Shown here: positions 41,338 to 53,577 of the stretch, one piece after another | How positions within the stretch are numbered: the first letter of the stretch is position 1 | Layout of the letters: every line of letters starts with the position of its first letter | Assembly (NCBI GenBank): GCA_029237695.1 | Contig: CM055271.1 | Coordinates: 82,285,488 to 82,349,487, forward strand | Reading direction: 5' to 3' | Length of the DNA stretch: 64,000 nucleotides | Source of the DNA: Conchocele bisecta | Taxonomy: Eukaryota > Mollusca > Bivalvia > Lucinida > Thyasiridae | The notes under the pieces: model-generated | Databases searched by the model: none | Seen by the model: only the letters and a program-made list of their open reading frames with translations | Told to the model about the DNA's origin: nothing | Program-made: the position numbers and the translations under genes

Positions 41338-41919
41338 ATGGAAACCATCGAATTACAACACATTCTGGATCGAGAAATATGGCTGAAGAGACTAAAAGGA
41401 ATAGTATGCCCAAAAGACAAGCTACCAAATCACAGACCATTAGACGTCCAAGCGTACATAATCAACACTGATAATTCTGATCAACCTGGAAAACATTGGA
41501 TAGCCATTGTATTCGACCAGAAGAATGAAGCAGTCTACTTTGACTCCTATGGATTACCACCACTACATGAAGAAATATTGTCTTTCTTGACAATCAATTC
41601 TACGAAATGGACATTTAACAAACAGAGACTACAAAGTGTATTCAGTACAACATGTGGAAAATACTGTGTATTTGTGTTGATTGCGATTGCAAGAGGAAAT
41701 ACTCTGCGTCTCTGTATTCAGCAAACATTCAGTTCATCAGATTACTTCAAGAATGATAGGACTATAACGATCTGGTTCAAACATCACTTCGGAACACTCT
41801 ACGAAGGACCTCAACAAAGTTCAACATCTGTCGGGTGTCAATGTTGTAAACCACAACAATATCATCATGCCATGTCTTTGCATTTTCCAAATTACTTACT
41901 CATGTTGCAAATATGTTAA
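41338..41919 (+). CDS. PRO: Adenovirus-type cysteine protease, right copy with complete catalytic set
   Basis: 193 aa, the only Polinton gene here that is both uninterrupted and complete in motifs: GKHWIAIVFD (H53), YFDSYG (D69), LQS (Q99), TTCGKYC (C106), matching the His-Asp/Glu-Gln-Cys set of adenain-like proteases (peptidase family C5). I choose the ATG at 41338; a short ORF from 41286 in another frame is a shadow. In Polintons the enzyme is expected to cleave capsid precursors. It lies 65 nt after the capsid stop, within the right TIR. Confidence 0.92.
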   Translation: METIELQHILDREIWLKRLKGIVCPKDKLPNHRPLDVQAYIINTDNSDQPGKHWIAIVFDQKNEAVYFDSYGLPPLHEEILSFLTINSTKWTFNKQRLQSVFSTTCGKYCVFVLIAIARGNTLRLCIQQTFSSSDYFKNDRTITIWFKHHFGTLYEGPQQSSTSVGCQCCKPQQYHHAMSLHFPNYLLMLQIC

Positions 41920-42489
41920 CATAATATTGCATGTACTTTTGTAAAGATCAAATATGAATATCATATCTGGTCTATAATTCCATGTTGTAAATACATGTAT
42001 GTTGTTGTTCAATAAAATATTATTACAACTTTACATAGCTCGTATTCAATTTTCCTCCATAAATTGAAAAATACCAATATATTGATCTACAATCAATAGT
42101 TATTTTCATCAACTTATGTCAATATTAGAGTTGCCAGAAGTGGATGAAAATTATTTCTAGGACATTTTCATATGTATTTGATAATATTGGAGTTGTCAAA
42201 AATATTTGAAAATTATATGGGGGAACAGTACACCCCTACATGTTCGGGGGTGGCACTATAGCATGATACAAGAAGTTTCCACCCGGAAATTTACGAATCT
42301 ACAGCAGAATGGGTCAGGGTGGCAGTATGGCACGGTTTATTAGCCACTATAACGTAATACAAGAAGCTTCCACCCGGATAAAATTCACGAATCTCCAGCA
42401 AAATGGTTCAGGGTGGCACTATGGCACACTTTTTTTAGCCATTATAACGTAATACAAGAAGTTTCCACCCTGATAATGGGAGTAATAAG

Positions 42490-42790
42490 GGGTGGCACCT
42501 ATGGCACGGTTTTTTAACATGTGTTTTTTTACATAGACACCCGGTGCGAGGGTAAAAAATGTCTATGTAAAAAAAACACATGTTAAAAAACCGTGCCATA
42601 GTGACACCCATTAGCCATTATAACGTAAAACAAGAAGTTTCCCCACCCATGATAATGGAGTAATTAGGGGGTGGCACCTATGGCGGTTTTTTACATGTGT
42701 TTTTTTTACATAGACACCCGGTGCGAGGGTAACAAATGTCTATGTAAAAAACACATGTTAAAAAACCGTGAGATAGTGACACCCATTACT
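42490..42790. repeat. Two terminal hairpins at the Polinton right end
   Basis: TATGGCACGGTTTTTTAACATG..CATGTTAAAAAACCGTGCCATA forms a hairpin at 42505-42602, repeated with small losses at 42678-42775. Between them is a CATTATAACGTAA(A/T)ACAAGAAG subterminal block. Confidence 0.85.
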
Positions 42791-42799
42791 ACTGTCAAC

Positions 42800-44065
42800 A
42801 TTAAAATCCGTATAATGTGTGAGTTTGTTATTATCTAAAGATAAATCTGATATCCAATATGAATACAACATGTGTTTCGTTTCTGACGTTTATAAGTGTG
42901 GTCAAATACGCCATGTCAGTAAAAGTAGTTTATGACGTCAACGTCATTTTGGACATTCCTTTGTGATCGTGTTTGTTCGTAACGTCCGAATCATCCGAAT
43001 ATTGAGTTACAATAAGAGTAACAGTGGTAACTAGAATAACCATGGTCATCCACCCGATCGAGACGTTTCGGAACATCTAACAGGGTGACGTCATTGTCTG
43101 ACAATTTCTCACAACTTTGACTTGCCGTCATAGACACCATGCCAGCATCATGTGTTGTAAGTGTCTGTTCTTATCCATCCAGGGAATGTGCTTAGAACGT
43201 TTACTGCACGAGATGTTGCAAGTGAAATTTTTTTCTGGATCACGTGATATAATTGTCCATTTTACATTTTGCGCATCCTGTGACGGCATGCGTTACTGAA
43301 CAATGTAACTACGATACTTAGCAAGTAATGCCATGAGTGACGCCAACCCATGATTACGAAAGTTAGTAAACAACATGTATATGTGATTATATGAAATAAT
43401 AGAACTTTTGTCCATGAGTGTAACAACGTAGTGTATGGGACTTGTGCTGAATACCATCTCGGAATAGCAATTCCCTGTCTATAGCAACTTTTCTGTTTTA
43501 CCAGTTACTCGAGTACTACATAAATGGCCCTGCAAATAAATACCACCTACATGTATGCACAAAGGCCCCATTTTTCTCGTTTAGTACGTCGTGGTGTATG
43601 GGTCCGTGTTCCAAGTACAACACTCTTAATTACATCTCATTACACGGCATTACATCTTATTAAGCGTTATTACGGAGTTGTGTTTCCAAAGATGCGTCTC
43701 AAGCGTTCTTTGTTTACCTTCTATTTCGTGGAGAGTGACCTAAGCAGTTTGCTCATTATACTACGCCGCATAATTAAAAAACAATACATGTTTTAGGACA
43801 GATAAGCTGGTCCGGCCTTAAATGACCTTAGCTGTTGATAGGACATAAAACCCCAACAGTTTTTCACTTTATTAATGCTTCCACGAGCAAATCTGATTAT
43901 GTAATATTACTAGTCCGTGAGATTCTTTTTGTAACGCCTGAAGTATAACGTACTAAGGCGGGACGGGACGTATTGTGCAATTCAGACTGAATTTTCAGAA
44001 GCCCCGTAAACTATTGGGGGTGGGCGCGGATACTCATATACGAGGAATAAACTTTCGTACTAAAG
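42800..44065. other. Right flank of Polinton, unassigned
   Basis: Begins after the GTCAAC duplication. Short ORFs only. No gene recognised. Confidence 0.45.
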
Positions 44066-44860
44066 GAATGTTCTGAATGGTGGACGGGACTGCCGTCTGC
44101 TGCCAATGTGGCGAGTGGAGGCGGAGCCAGCACCCCACCTCCAATATTACGAGTAGTGGACGGGCCCGTTGCTGCACGGCCCCAACCACCCACCCCCCCC
44201 CCCCCCACCAATCCCCCTCAAGAATGAAAACAAAAGGCGATGTATGTACCGGCAGACCCAACCATGCATGCTGCAAGAGAAGGATGGCACAGCACATCAC
44301 ACAAGCCGGCAATGATGTGAGTGGTGGACGAGCCAGACCCACCCCAAAATGTTGTGAATGGAAGAAGGCCCAGCCCCGACCCCACCGAAGTGTTGCAAGT
44401 AATGTACGGACAATCCCCACACCCCACACACAATGTAGTAAGTCGTGGATGACCCTACCCCCAATACATATGTACCCAATATTGCAAGTGAAGGACCAAC
44501 AGTCACCTCGCGCCCACGCCCGTCAATGTTGTCAGTGCTGGAGCCCCTCTATACCACCCTAATTATGCAAGTGGTCGAGCCAGTTCCCGTCCTCCAATGT
44601 GTATTGGGCGCGCCAGACCCCTTCTACCCATTATGTAGCTAGTGGTGGACGGACCAATCCCCCTATGTTGCGAGTGGTGGAGGAGTCGGCCACCCGTCCT
44701 CCCTCAATATTGGCAGTGTAAGAGTGGCGCCCCCCCCCCCCCCCAACCACCACCGAATGTTGGGAGTGTAGGCGAGGTCGTCTCTACCCTTCCCCAATGG
44801 TGCATGTGGTGGACGGGACTCCCGTCCCAAAAGTTACTCGTACGTACGTGTTTATTTCTC
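44066..44860 (+). repeat. Degenerate CA/C-rich minisatellite region
   Basis: Recurrent AATGT(T/G)GxGAGTGGTGGACGGGxC units separated by CCCCACCCC-type runs, roughly every 55-70 bp, on the plus strand. The G-run and C-run content makes base counts unreliable. Proline- and tryptophan-rich ORFs on both strands are products of the repeat. Confidence 0.65.
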
Positions 44861-45832
44861 GTTTGTGCGAGAAAGTTTCTCGTTTAGTATTGCATTTGAC
44901 CCTAACCGGCTTTCGTAGTACATGTAAGAGATATCGGTGAACAGAAAATATATGCTTTGTGAAGCGTGCAAATACTTGGTTACATAAGCAGTGGAAAGTT
45001 TTACAATTATTGGGATCCCAGCGCTATATTTAACATACCTGTCATTCCCTAGGAATACAATCGTACGCGATTTATAATGTTAATCATATTGCACGTATAA
45101 ACAGGAAATCCCCGGCGTGAATGATCGTATTCAAGGGTAAATGTATGGTACAAGCATAACCTTTATTCTCGAAATTTTGGTTAGTGTCGTCGCCCTTGAT
45201 ATAACACCGGAGTATATTCGTGAAAGCTGGGGCGTGGCCGGGGTGCATCGATTCGTATCTACATATATGCACAAATTGTTATTTATAAGTGTATAATTGT
45301 GTAACCGTTATTCCATCAGTTTTAAAAATTACGAGTGCCCGTTATGCGGATGTAATAATTTAGTAATCTTTAATGTACGGATAGTGATGCGCATTTGTAT
45401 CGGGCTAGTTTTATATGCAAATGAAGCAGGACATGACCGTGTATCGAATAATTATAAAGTATGATCATTGAATACATAGTTGTTTCCATAAATATTTTCA
45501 GGAAATACGGTTATCGCCTTTGATATCAAGAGTGTCAACTTACGTTGATATACAGTCTATAATAATGCAAAAATGAATACGTCCGGTAATGGTAAATTAA
45601 TTTTTATTTTGCAAGAAGAAATGACATATTTAACGACTGGATGAAATGATACGTCTATATTACAAACGGGGGAGAGCACGTTTAATGACATTGGGAATGA
45701 TTTCATAACGCAATTTAGCGAACAGTGTATACCCTGATGGCAGTCTGATCTGCATCTAAACAGGTCGCATACCAATAAGCTCCATTTTTGGTAAAATTGA
45801 TCCACAACATTAATTATTATGATTGGATACTT
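44861..45832. other. Unassigned stretch
   Basis: No supported gene or repeat. Confidence 0.4.
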
Positions 45833-46210
45833 GCAGCTTAAAAGGGACATGCGTACTTTTGTTCCTATCTCGTTCGCACGACATAGCATCTCGTTTCCAC
45901 GACATAGCATCTCGTTCAATCGAGATTGCATCTCCTTCACTCGAGATAACATCTCGTTCACTGGAGATAACATATCGTTCCCACGACATAGCATCTCGTT
46001 CCCACGACATAGCATCTCGTTCTAACGAGATGCTACGTCGTGGGAGCGAGATAGCTAACTCGTGGTAACATGATTCTATCTCGTGGGAACGAGATGATAT
46101 GTCGTCGAAACGAGATAGGCAAATAGTGGAAACGAAATGTTGTGGTAACGATATAGCTAACTCGTGGGAACGAGATGGAAAAATAATTGCACATGTCCCT
46201 CTTAAGCTGT
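45833..46210. mobile_element. Foldback element with self-complementary ~21-bp array
   Basis: Ends GCAGCTTAAAAGGGACATG and CATGTCCCTCTTAAGCTGT are inverted. Inside, about ten copies of CATCTCGTTCCCACGACATAG-like units run in one direction to about 46025 and then switch to their reverse complement (GAGATGCTACGTCGTGGGA). The whole can fold into one long hairpin. Confidence 0.85.
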
Positions 46211-47671
46211 CAAATTCGACTTATTTAATGAACAAATGATGGCATATAATTGGTAATATGAACTTCGACTTATTGGTCCCATACAGTTTATTTCACCCGA
46301 ATGCCATTATCACGGAGAAATACGTTCCAGTCTAGTACAATAGACTAGTCTAGCGCCTCTCCAAACCGGAAACGTCTTTGAAAATGACACATATGGTTCA
46401 TGGAGTGCTTAATTACAGTGGAATCTCTCTAAACCGGGTACCCTGGCAACCTCCTCTATATTATCACTTCGATAATGGGCATGGTGCGTGTGATCTGTTG
46501 TTTCGATCCTTTATATACACATGTTAACACAATGTTAACCCTTAGAATGCTGAGCACGAACATTGTCGTCTAATGTTGCTTTATAATTTGCCTTCTTGCT
46601 CAATAAAAACATGGTTTGACAGCACTTCAGAGTCATTTCCGTTGATGCTGTCAAATCTTGTTTTGATGAAAACTGGAAAAGAGAACATAAACAGCAGACG
46701 ACAAAATTTAATTCAGCAAGGTGAGGGTTAAACCATGTATTTCTTCCGTCCTATATTGTTACATGACTGTCGTTGTTTGACACTGCTCACAGACGTGTTC
46801 AAACTAGTACGGGATCACGAACGCCTCTCGTGCAAAAAACGAAATCGACCGTCTCTGGAATAACATACAGCTGTATTTTTGCTTATATCAAGTACATCCA
46901 TTTGTCAATTCCAAACTGTCTTTCAAAACAAAAGAGGGCTCTTGCAAAAAGCCGTGACGTCAATTTTAACGTACACACCTAAATAAAACGTCATTTTTGT
47001 ATTCCACGTAGCAGAAAAAAAGTAAAGCTGATTCAACCTGACAATAGACGCATTTATTGTTTTTTTGTGGTATGTGGATATAAATATATGTTCAAATTAT
47101 GAAATAATCCAGCGTATACGTCATTGACGTCAATTTTAATTTGTTTTGTCACGTACGTGCCTGTAATTGCTGATTATTAGTCATATTTGGTCAGAAATAC
47201 ATGCACATCATGTCGCAGTAGTAAAATATAAAATGATGTATAAATGCCCATTAACCACGGTGATGTGGTTCCCTGAAAACGACAGACCTTTGCCGTCAAG
47301 GGTGGGAATATAATAAATGCTACTTTGGAGATCTTAGCCAGGTATATGAAGTAGACAACAAAGCAGAAGATATGCGTATTTGCACTTTGCATATTTCTAT
47401 TTTCCAAGTATGCTGACTAAGCAATTGGGCTGTCTCGAGTTCCAGTCTAACATTCCGAAAATGAGGCCCCAAAAGGATAAAAAAGAAATCCACAAATTAT
47501 TTAAATAGTCGTAAAATGTAGCAAATCTTTGCGTTTCTATAGTGTAACAATGTTACTTTAACTTTTAAGTAGTTTCGCGGACAATGTTTACTATTTCTAC
47601 CTCAAAAGCAGCCTTATATGATAGATGGCTTCACACTCTGAGTGGAAAAAGTAAATTAATAACATGTGATT
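46211..47671. other. Unassigned stretch with a pogo-like end fragment
   Basis: CAGTGGAATCTCTCTAAACCGGGTACCCTGG at 46420 is a lone MITE end. Otherwise no recognised gene. Confidence 0.45.
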
Positions 47672-47911
47672 ATATGTGGCTGTGAATGGCGAAATGGGGT
47701 TTATGGGATTTGTGACCAGTGTAGCTCCTGATCACATAACACAGTCCCGTAGCATGATAACAATCGATGTTGTTTGTTAGAAGCATAACTGATGTTTCAT
47801 TGATGGAATTATAGACAGTGCAGCTCTTGATCAGAATAAGCGGATGCACAGGCTGATATTGCTTTACACCTGTCGCAAAAACACATAAGCCCCATTTCTC
47901 CAGCCACATAC
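47672..47911. mobile_element. MITE with TATGTGGCTG ends
   Basis: TATGTGGCTGTGAATGGCGAAATGGGGTTTATG on the left pairs with CATAAGCCCCATTTCTCCAGCCACATA on the right. Interior GCAGCTCTTGATCAG / CTCCTGATCA are also partly inverted. The right-end motif recurs at 31141 inside the Polinton and, in the other orientation, near 49980. Confidence 0.75.
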
Positions 47912-48344
47912 GAAGACGGACTGGTAGACCGTTTAAATATTCAACACCGTTTCATATCTAGCGACTGTGTAGACCAATGTGAGATGTTTCGCCTAATCCC
48001 AACTCTTTTATATTTCAATCCACATACAAACACGCGAATGCTTGCAAAATATGTAGACCCCGATAAGACGATTCGTCTAATTCCAAACTTTGAGAGCTGA
48101 AGTCTGTGATACTGGACCATAGGCGCTCTCTAACAAACCACAGCATCATGCAATTACACCATACTATTATGATATGGTGAACGACGAGAATAAGAAGAAT
48201 CCCAAACCGTTTACATTTAACAATTGCATTCCACTTGTAAACCGTGTAGACACAGAAAAGAGGAAGGGGTCACGTGACTTTGGTTATTCAAATGTCAGGG
48301 CTGAATATGTATTACTTTTCAAGTCAAACTGTTATAACACGATG
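47912..48344. other. Unassigned stretch
   Basis: No supported feature. Confidence 0.4.
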
Positions 48345-48610
48345 CTTCCAATGGATGGGTTGTGGGGTAGGGGTTAGTACACCTGAATTGTGGGTTCAAA
48401 CCTCGCCTTAGGCATCACACATACTTTCATAGTATATCCATCCCACTGGTCTTTCGGATGAGACTTGAAACCGAGGTCCCGTCTCTGTATGACATTAACT
48501 GTTGATGGGACGTTAAAACAATTCACTTTCACTTTGTTTTCGGATAAGACTTGAAACTGAAATCCTGTATCGGTATAACCTTACCCGTTATTGGGACGTT
48601 AAACTCTTAT
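48345..48610 (+). mobile_element. tRNA-derived SINE candidate
   Basis: A box B-like GGGTTCAAACCTCG lies at 48391, with a weak box A upstream (TGGGGTAGGGGTTAGTACACC). It is followed by a core TTTCGGATGAGACTTGAAACCGAGGTCCCGT and a tail GATGGGACGTTAAA. The core and tail are then partly repeated (48540-48605). This order is typical of tRNA-derived molluscan SINEs. A tail-only fragment (GTGATGGGACGTTAAAC) is at 10621. Confidence 0.6.
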
Positions 48611-49130
48611 ACCTTTCCCTCTTCCCTACACGACCTTTACACCCATTCGCCTTCACTTTCACTCACCTATATGTTCCAACTGGTGTACGTTATAACTCGA
48701 TGCTCCCTGAGATGTGTTACATTAGGCCTTACCATATATGTTCTGTGTTAAGCGTTCACCCAGTTGACCAAAGCCTACCTACGTACATGTATCCGGTAAA
48801 AACAAATAAGGCCTTGAAAAAAGAACGAAGGTAAATTCGTATTAAATACTTCATCAACCCTGTTTTTAGCATGAACTTAAACTTCAGCCAGCAAACTTTA
48901 GAACAAAAAAAGAAACAATTGTCATTAAACTGTATTACATTTTTCAGTTTCAAAACCTACCCGCACGCGGAAGCTTCACTGAGAAATAAATTGCTAGGCC
49001 TTACCGTATTCAGTGTGCCGTGACGTCGCGTTGTGAAATACCCAATGTATAAACTTAACATAGCAGACGATAAATACTCCGCGCTCGCACAGGTAAGAAT
49101 ATTTTATTATCTCAGCAAAGTACAGTATAT
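48611..49130. other. Unassigned stretch
   Basis: Nothing supported. Confidence 0.4.
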
Positions 49131-49137
49131 GTAGCAG

Positions 49138-49196
49138 AACCTGTCGAACCTGGGTGCCCAGGGTGTCCGGTTTAGACAGGTTCCGCTGTAGCTCAA
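49138..49196. repeat. Short hairpin from MITE ends
   Basis: AGCAGAACCTGTCGAACCTGGGTGCCC and GGGTGTCCGGTTTAGACAGGTTCCGCT are inverted copies of the pogo-like MITE end joined head to head. Confidence 0.7.
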
Positions 49197-49726
49197 ACAT
49201 GTGTATACCTTGTAAACATGAACATGTCTGTGGTAAATTAAAATTAACTCCTTCTAAAAAAATACTATGTTGAATTAGATTTTGTCGTCTGTTGTTTATT
49301 TCTTGTTTTACATTTGTCTCAATAGAAAGCATGATTCGACAGTACTTTATAATCATTTCAAATGGAAACGGATTCTAAAGCGCTGCCAAAACATGTTCTT
49401 ATCGAGAATGAATACATAATATGAAACAACTCTACAATAGACGGCAAGTTTCGTGTCCCGTATTAACCATGTTAACGGATCTAAATGACTACCTGCTAAC
49501 TGTGTTGTAACATCCGCTTGCCCATGCATTGCCCATGTGCTGTGCAAATGCAAAAATACAACCACCGAATATTCTCTATCGATACATTCACCAACTCGGG
49601 TGTTGACAGACTCTGTCTTTACCTCTATCTGCAACTAAATATATTATTTCAATTATTCCTGCTCTCCGAACAAAATCTGGTCACCTGTAGAACTTCCCTG
49701 TTCAAATAGGCCTTGTCAAACACATT
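49197..49726. other. Unassigned stretch
   Basis: No supported gene. Confidence 0.4.
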
Positions 49727-49918
49727 TGAGACACGCCATGTGATATTGTACCTTACAAAATTGACAATAATTTTCATAAATAAAGTCAAAAGTATATAAT
49801 TCCGCATATAATTTTGTCAACTTTTGACGCCATTTACGGAAATTATAGTAAATTTTGCAAACGTATTTCATGAAATTACGCAGATATCCGAAGGTACACA
49901 ATCACATGGAGTGTCTCA
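49727..49918. mobile_element. Foldback MITE (GAGACACGCCATGTGAT ends), copy 2
   Basis: TGAGACACGCCATGTGATAT and ATCACATGGAGTGTCTCA form the ends; AAGTC AAAAG / CTTTTGACG and TTCATAAATA-type inner arms. Same family as 10781-11021, with the left arm shortened (TACCTTACAAAATTG lacks the CGGACATATGCG segment). Confidence 0.8.
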
Positions 49919-50087
49919 TTTGTGACGGTGATTGGAGAAATTGGACCAGTAACAGACACATTTGTAACGGTGACTAGAGAAATGGGGCTTATTCTGTTTG
50001 CGGATACACCACATCGGCAGGTCCCGCGACCTACAGTATAAACTGTCATAATGTCCTAATGAACCGATCTATTGTTGTCAGCAAATA

Positions 50088-50300
50088 CAGCGAAACCTTT
50101 CTAAACCGGACACCAAGAAAATATATGTCTCATTTTGAGACGTTACTTGGTAACGCATCACTGGTAGTAATGCATGTACATGATTGCAAACGACATAAGT
50201 ATGTCCCGGAGTGGTCATATGCCGGTTTTACAATGGAACATCTCTAAGCCGGACACCCTGGGGACCTCCCATGGTGTCCGGTTTAGATAGGTTTCACTGT
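50088..50300. mobile_element. pogo-like MITE copy
   Basis: Left end CAGCGAAACCTTTCTAAACCGGACACC, right end GGTGTCCGGTTTAGATAGGTTTCACTG. The right part also contains an internal inverted end (TACAATGGAACATCTCTAAGCCGGACACC). Confidence 0.75.
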
Positions 50301-52867
50301 CTTTCCATTTCGGGACGCCACCATAAATCGGGTGGATAGCAAAACAAATGTCCGCAACTTTCAAATTTCCATATCTCACAAACAATGCAATATATATCAG
50401 TATATACTTTTTCATATTATCCATTCATGAACTTACCTCTGACATCTACAAGTTTCAACTCGACAGTTGTAATATTACCTTATTGGCGCTGAAACAAATT
50501 ATCATGGTCTAAAAATGCAAATGCGTGCATATACTGTCGTGTCAACATTCTAAGTACCAGAACATGACTGCGTCATCAATATGCTAAAATATGCAATCTC
50601 ACGTGACTATCTGACTGACTGCAATGCCTTGTTTCATTCACATTTAGAAATGTCCATTACTTTTGCGTTTTCTGCAGGTTATTATGAATTCGTTATTTAC
50701 AGGCATGTCAGTTTTGGTGTGTTTGTAAGTTTTACCACTAAACTACTTTAATGCTACATTGTTCACAAATTATAAGGTATCACCCGGTTAGTTCGTGTGT
50801 ACACATAAATAAAAGTGATTGTATATTCCAACAATTAATCGGAACTATGTAACTGACACCATTAGTTATAGAAGTGTCATAACACTTTTTGATCAACGCT
50901 CATTCCATTAACTACGGCATGTTTTCATCACCACATGGGTAATAACAAAAGTACGGAGTTGACAGTTTTACATAGCAATAACCATTGATTGAAATGATGA
51001 GAATTTATACCGAATTATCCTTCATAGGTTTTGAGATTTTGGCAAATAATTTCTTTTTATATTGTATCTTCCTTGAGATAGCATATTATGTAACGCACAT
51101 TTCTGTCGGGGCAGCCATTGATCGTGCTACGCCTAAACGGCGAGTACGACAAAGAAAATAGTGCCCTGTGTTCCAACTTATCCTATGGCGTTTTGGTCTG
51201 TCTTGCTTTCTATCTAAAACTCTACATTACTATTCTCTATAGTTTTCACAGTTTTTGTGCTCAGTGTATAAGTTAAATTCTGGAAGGTACTAATCAAAAC
51301 ATTTCCTGCGTATGAATACAACAGCTATTATATTTAGGTCTCACGGGACTGTACGTACGGAGCTAGCAGCAAAAGGGGTGGACGATTTTCTATATATTTC
51401 AGTACTGACCCTGCAAGTTACACCAGTGTGTCATTACGCAAACATTGTATTAGCGAGCCTACCTCACCAAACCCCCGGTTACCTATGTAAACAGCGGGTT
51501 TGGTGAGGTTGCCGCGCAATAGGTAATGCGGTCAAATAGGTCACGATGCAGTGACTATTTTCAATCAATAACTTATGTTGTAAGCGATTGTAATGTGTAT
51601 TTTCAATATTTATATTATTAAAATGTATCATATCGGTACCCCTTTAAGTAATATTTGTATATTTTAAATGTAATGATGTTGTCATGAAGCGCATGAATAT
51701 AAGTATTAATTAATCCAGTTTATATTGAGGCAAATCACACAGCCTAAAAACATAGTGCTGGAGTATAAACCATAGTATCGTATATTATTCATAAGTATAT
51801 CACTATTAAACATTAATTACAATATGTATGCATATTATTAAAACAGTAGATGCTACCGCTGTTTCGCTGTATGTGATATTTATAACAAAATATTTTTTTT
51901 ATTCGTCCGCGTACGGATTTCTGTCACACAAAGCGCCATTTTCAGTTCATATTTTGACCTGTGCATATGAACCGGACTAAGTTTAAACAACGCTCGATTC
52001 CGTCCAATTCAGATTTCTCTGCAGAATGTTCAGACTAACTACATATTAAGTAATGTTGCTAAATAAGTGTTAACGGCTCGAACATGGTTATCACTAAAAG
52101 GAAGAAACCACAGTCGTATTATTGAAAAATAAGATTTACCTGAGACCTCATGGAGGCCGCCATTAATCCAGTGTAAACAATAGACCGTGTGATCCCATTT
52201 CCTGAGTAGCCCCCGCTTAGTGAAACGATGTGCTAATCATGATATTATGTTCCCCAATAATTGGAAACGGTTTGAATTTCTCGGTAAAAACTACGAAAGT
52301 CATAAAAAAATAACGATGTATATTTAACATTGGATACGCTTAAACGGTATTACTCTCTCATCGGATCGTCAGTTGTCGTCGATAGCGATTTAACGTACTG
52401 ATCTGGTCTTAATTTATTGTCAACTTTCAACGCCATTTACAGAATATATGGTTAATTTTGGAAATAAATAACGGCAAATTACGATGACGTCTGCTCTGAA
52501 ATATCTGTCAACATGCGGACGTAATTTAAGGAAATCGATTATATTTTAAGGCTACATCTGTGACTAATTACGAATTTATGTATGGTCTTTGGCTACACCC
52601 GACACATTACACAGATCTAGTTGTAAATACACGTCGCTTTGTGTGGGGGAAAAAATCGATAATGCGTAGTTGTGTGTGACGAGGTGTTGATCTGATGACA
52701 CCACACAGCTGTGACCCTTAGGCAATGTTTTGAAATTGACGTGTCGTTTTGATGTGTGCCGCAACACCTCACTGTCGGAGAAAACATGACAATTAACGAT
52801 ATACTCTCGATTATACACAGATCTATTAGACGGCTGGTTATTTAAAATAAAGAGTAGTTCAGTACAC
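50301..52867. other. 2.6 kb without a supported gene
   Basis: AT-rich. A hairpin ACCTCACCAAACCC / GGGTTTGGTGAGGT lies at 51461-51509. GTCAACTTTCAACGCCATTTAC at 52420 is a fragment of the GAGACACGCC MITE family. No exons recognised. Confidence 0.45.
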
Positions 52868-53100
52868 CTTCGCCGATATTGTTTTTAGAAAATCAGTAAT
52901 ATTTTCCGTAAATGGTGTTGAAAAGTTGACAAAAATTCTATCACCGTATTTAGTTGTGCCGATATTGTTTTAAAAAATCAGTAATTTTTTTCCGTAAATG
53001 GTGTTGAAAATTGACAAAATATATAGCCGCATTTCTCCGATATTCGTTTAGAAAATCACCAATATTTTCTGTAAATGGTGTTGACACAAAATGCAGCGTT
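52868..53100. repeat. Three tandem ~85-bp copies derived from a MITE arm
   Basis: TTTTCCGTAAATGGTGTTGAAAAGTTGACAAAA occurs near 52900, 52985 and 53065, each preceded by CCGATATTG/CGTTT..AGAAAATCA. It is related to the GGCGTCAAAAGTTGACAAAA arm of the foldback at 10781-11021. Confidence 0.75.
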
Positions 53101-53575
53101 CACGCGGAATTCAAATAAAATACAAAATAATAATTTAATAAATAGACGCCGATGGCTACTGTGTTTGCGGCCAATGAATTCTGGTCGTGGTAGCCACAGG
53201 CGCAGTTCGAACAGTGTTGTGAGCAGATGGAGGACAATAATTATTTCAAATTCATAAAAAAATGTTTGCTGTCCGAAAATTAATTAATTGTGACAGCCAA
53301 AAAAAAAAGATTTTGGGACAGTGAAACATTATATGGTATAGACAGTATAGACAGTACCTCAAACTTAAAAAAATAAACAGTAACAAACTGTCTGTGTATA
53401 TATTACTTAAACTTAAAACATCAGTAACAAATTGTCTGTGTATATATTACTTAAAGACAGACACTTTAATTGTTGGTAAGTTTCTATCAATTTATAGGTA
53501 TTTTTATTAAAATCATAAAATTGTGAAAATATATATTATTAAAATCACAAAAATAATATATATGGAGAATTTTTT
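53101..53575. other. Unassigned AT-rich stretch
   Basis: A direct repeat AGTAACAAA(C/T)TGTCTGTGTATATATTACTTAAA lies at 53380 and 53430. Otherwise nothing. Confidence 0.5.
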
Positions 53576-53577
53576 TT

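Larger units (their letters stand above)
28372..42793. mobile_element. Polinton/Maverick element, rearranged, lacking DNA polymerase B
   Basis: Both ends read AGTAGTAATGGGTGTCACTA inward and are flanked by GTCAAC (28366-28371 and 42794-42799). AG...CT ends with a 6-bp duplication are the Polinton hallmark. Length is 14,422 bp against the usual 15-20 kb. The plus-strand gene block 34407-41919 has ATPase, integrase, capsid and protease genes. I see no palm-domain or protein-primed polymerase motifs in any frame. The left third (30.4-34.4 kb) consists of duplicated and inverted pieces of genes found intact further right. Polintons are integrated virus-like elements with capsid genes. This copy cannot be autonomous as assembled: the polymerase is missing and most genes are frameshifted. 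The perfect target duplication shows it was mobilised as one unit, so polymerase loss either came later or transposition used a helper. Confidence 0.93.
41059..42793. repeat. Right terminal inverted repeat of the Polinton (~1.7 kb)
   Basis: Reverse complement of 28372-30383. Contains the end of the capsid gene, the protease gene, subterminal ~85-bp repeats (42250-42470) and two copies of the terminal hairpin. The left copy has extra DNA at about 28790-29240; the right copy has the extra hairpin. Confidence 0.9.

Noticed and set aside
41286..41471. Alternative protease start or separate small gene
   Set aside because: Overlaps the protease in another frame; the same shadow is seen in the left copy at 29971-30156, as expected from duplicated DNA.
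44034..44562. Pro/Trp-rich ORFs on both strands
   Set aside because: Composition artefacts of a C-rich minisatellite.
45810..46068. Repetitive ORFs (SRSHDIASRSHDIA, MSWERDAMSWERD)
   Set aside because: Readings of the 21-bp palindromic array in the foldback element.
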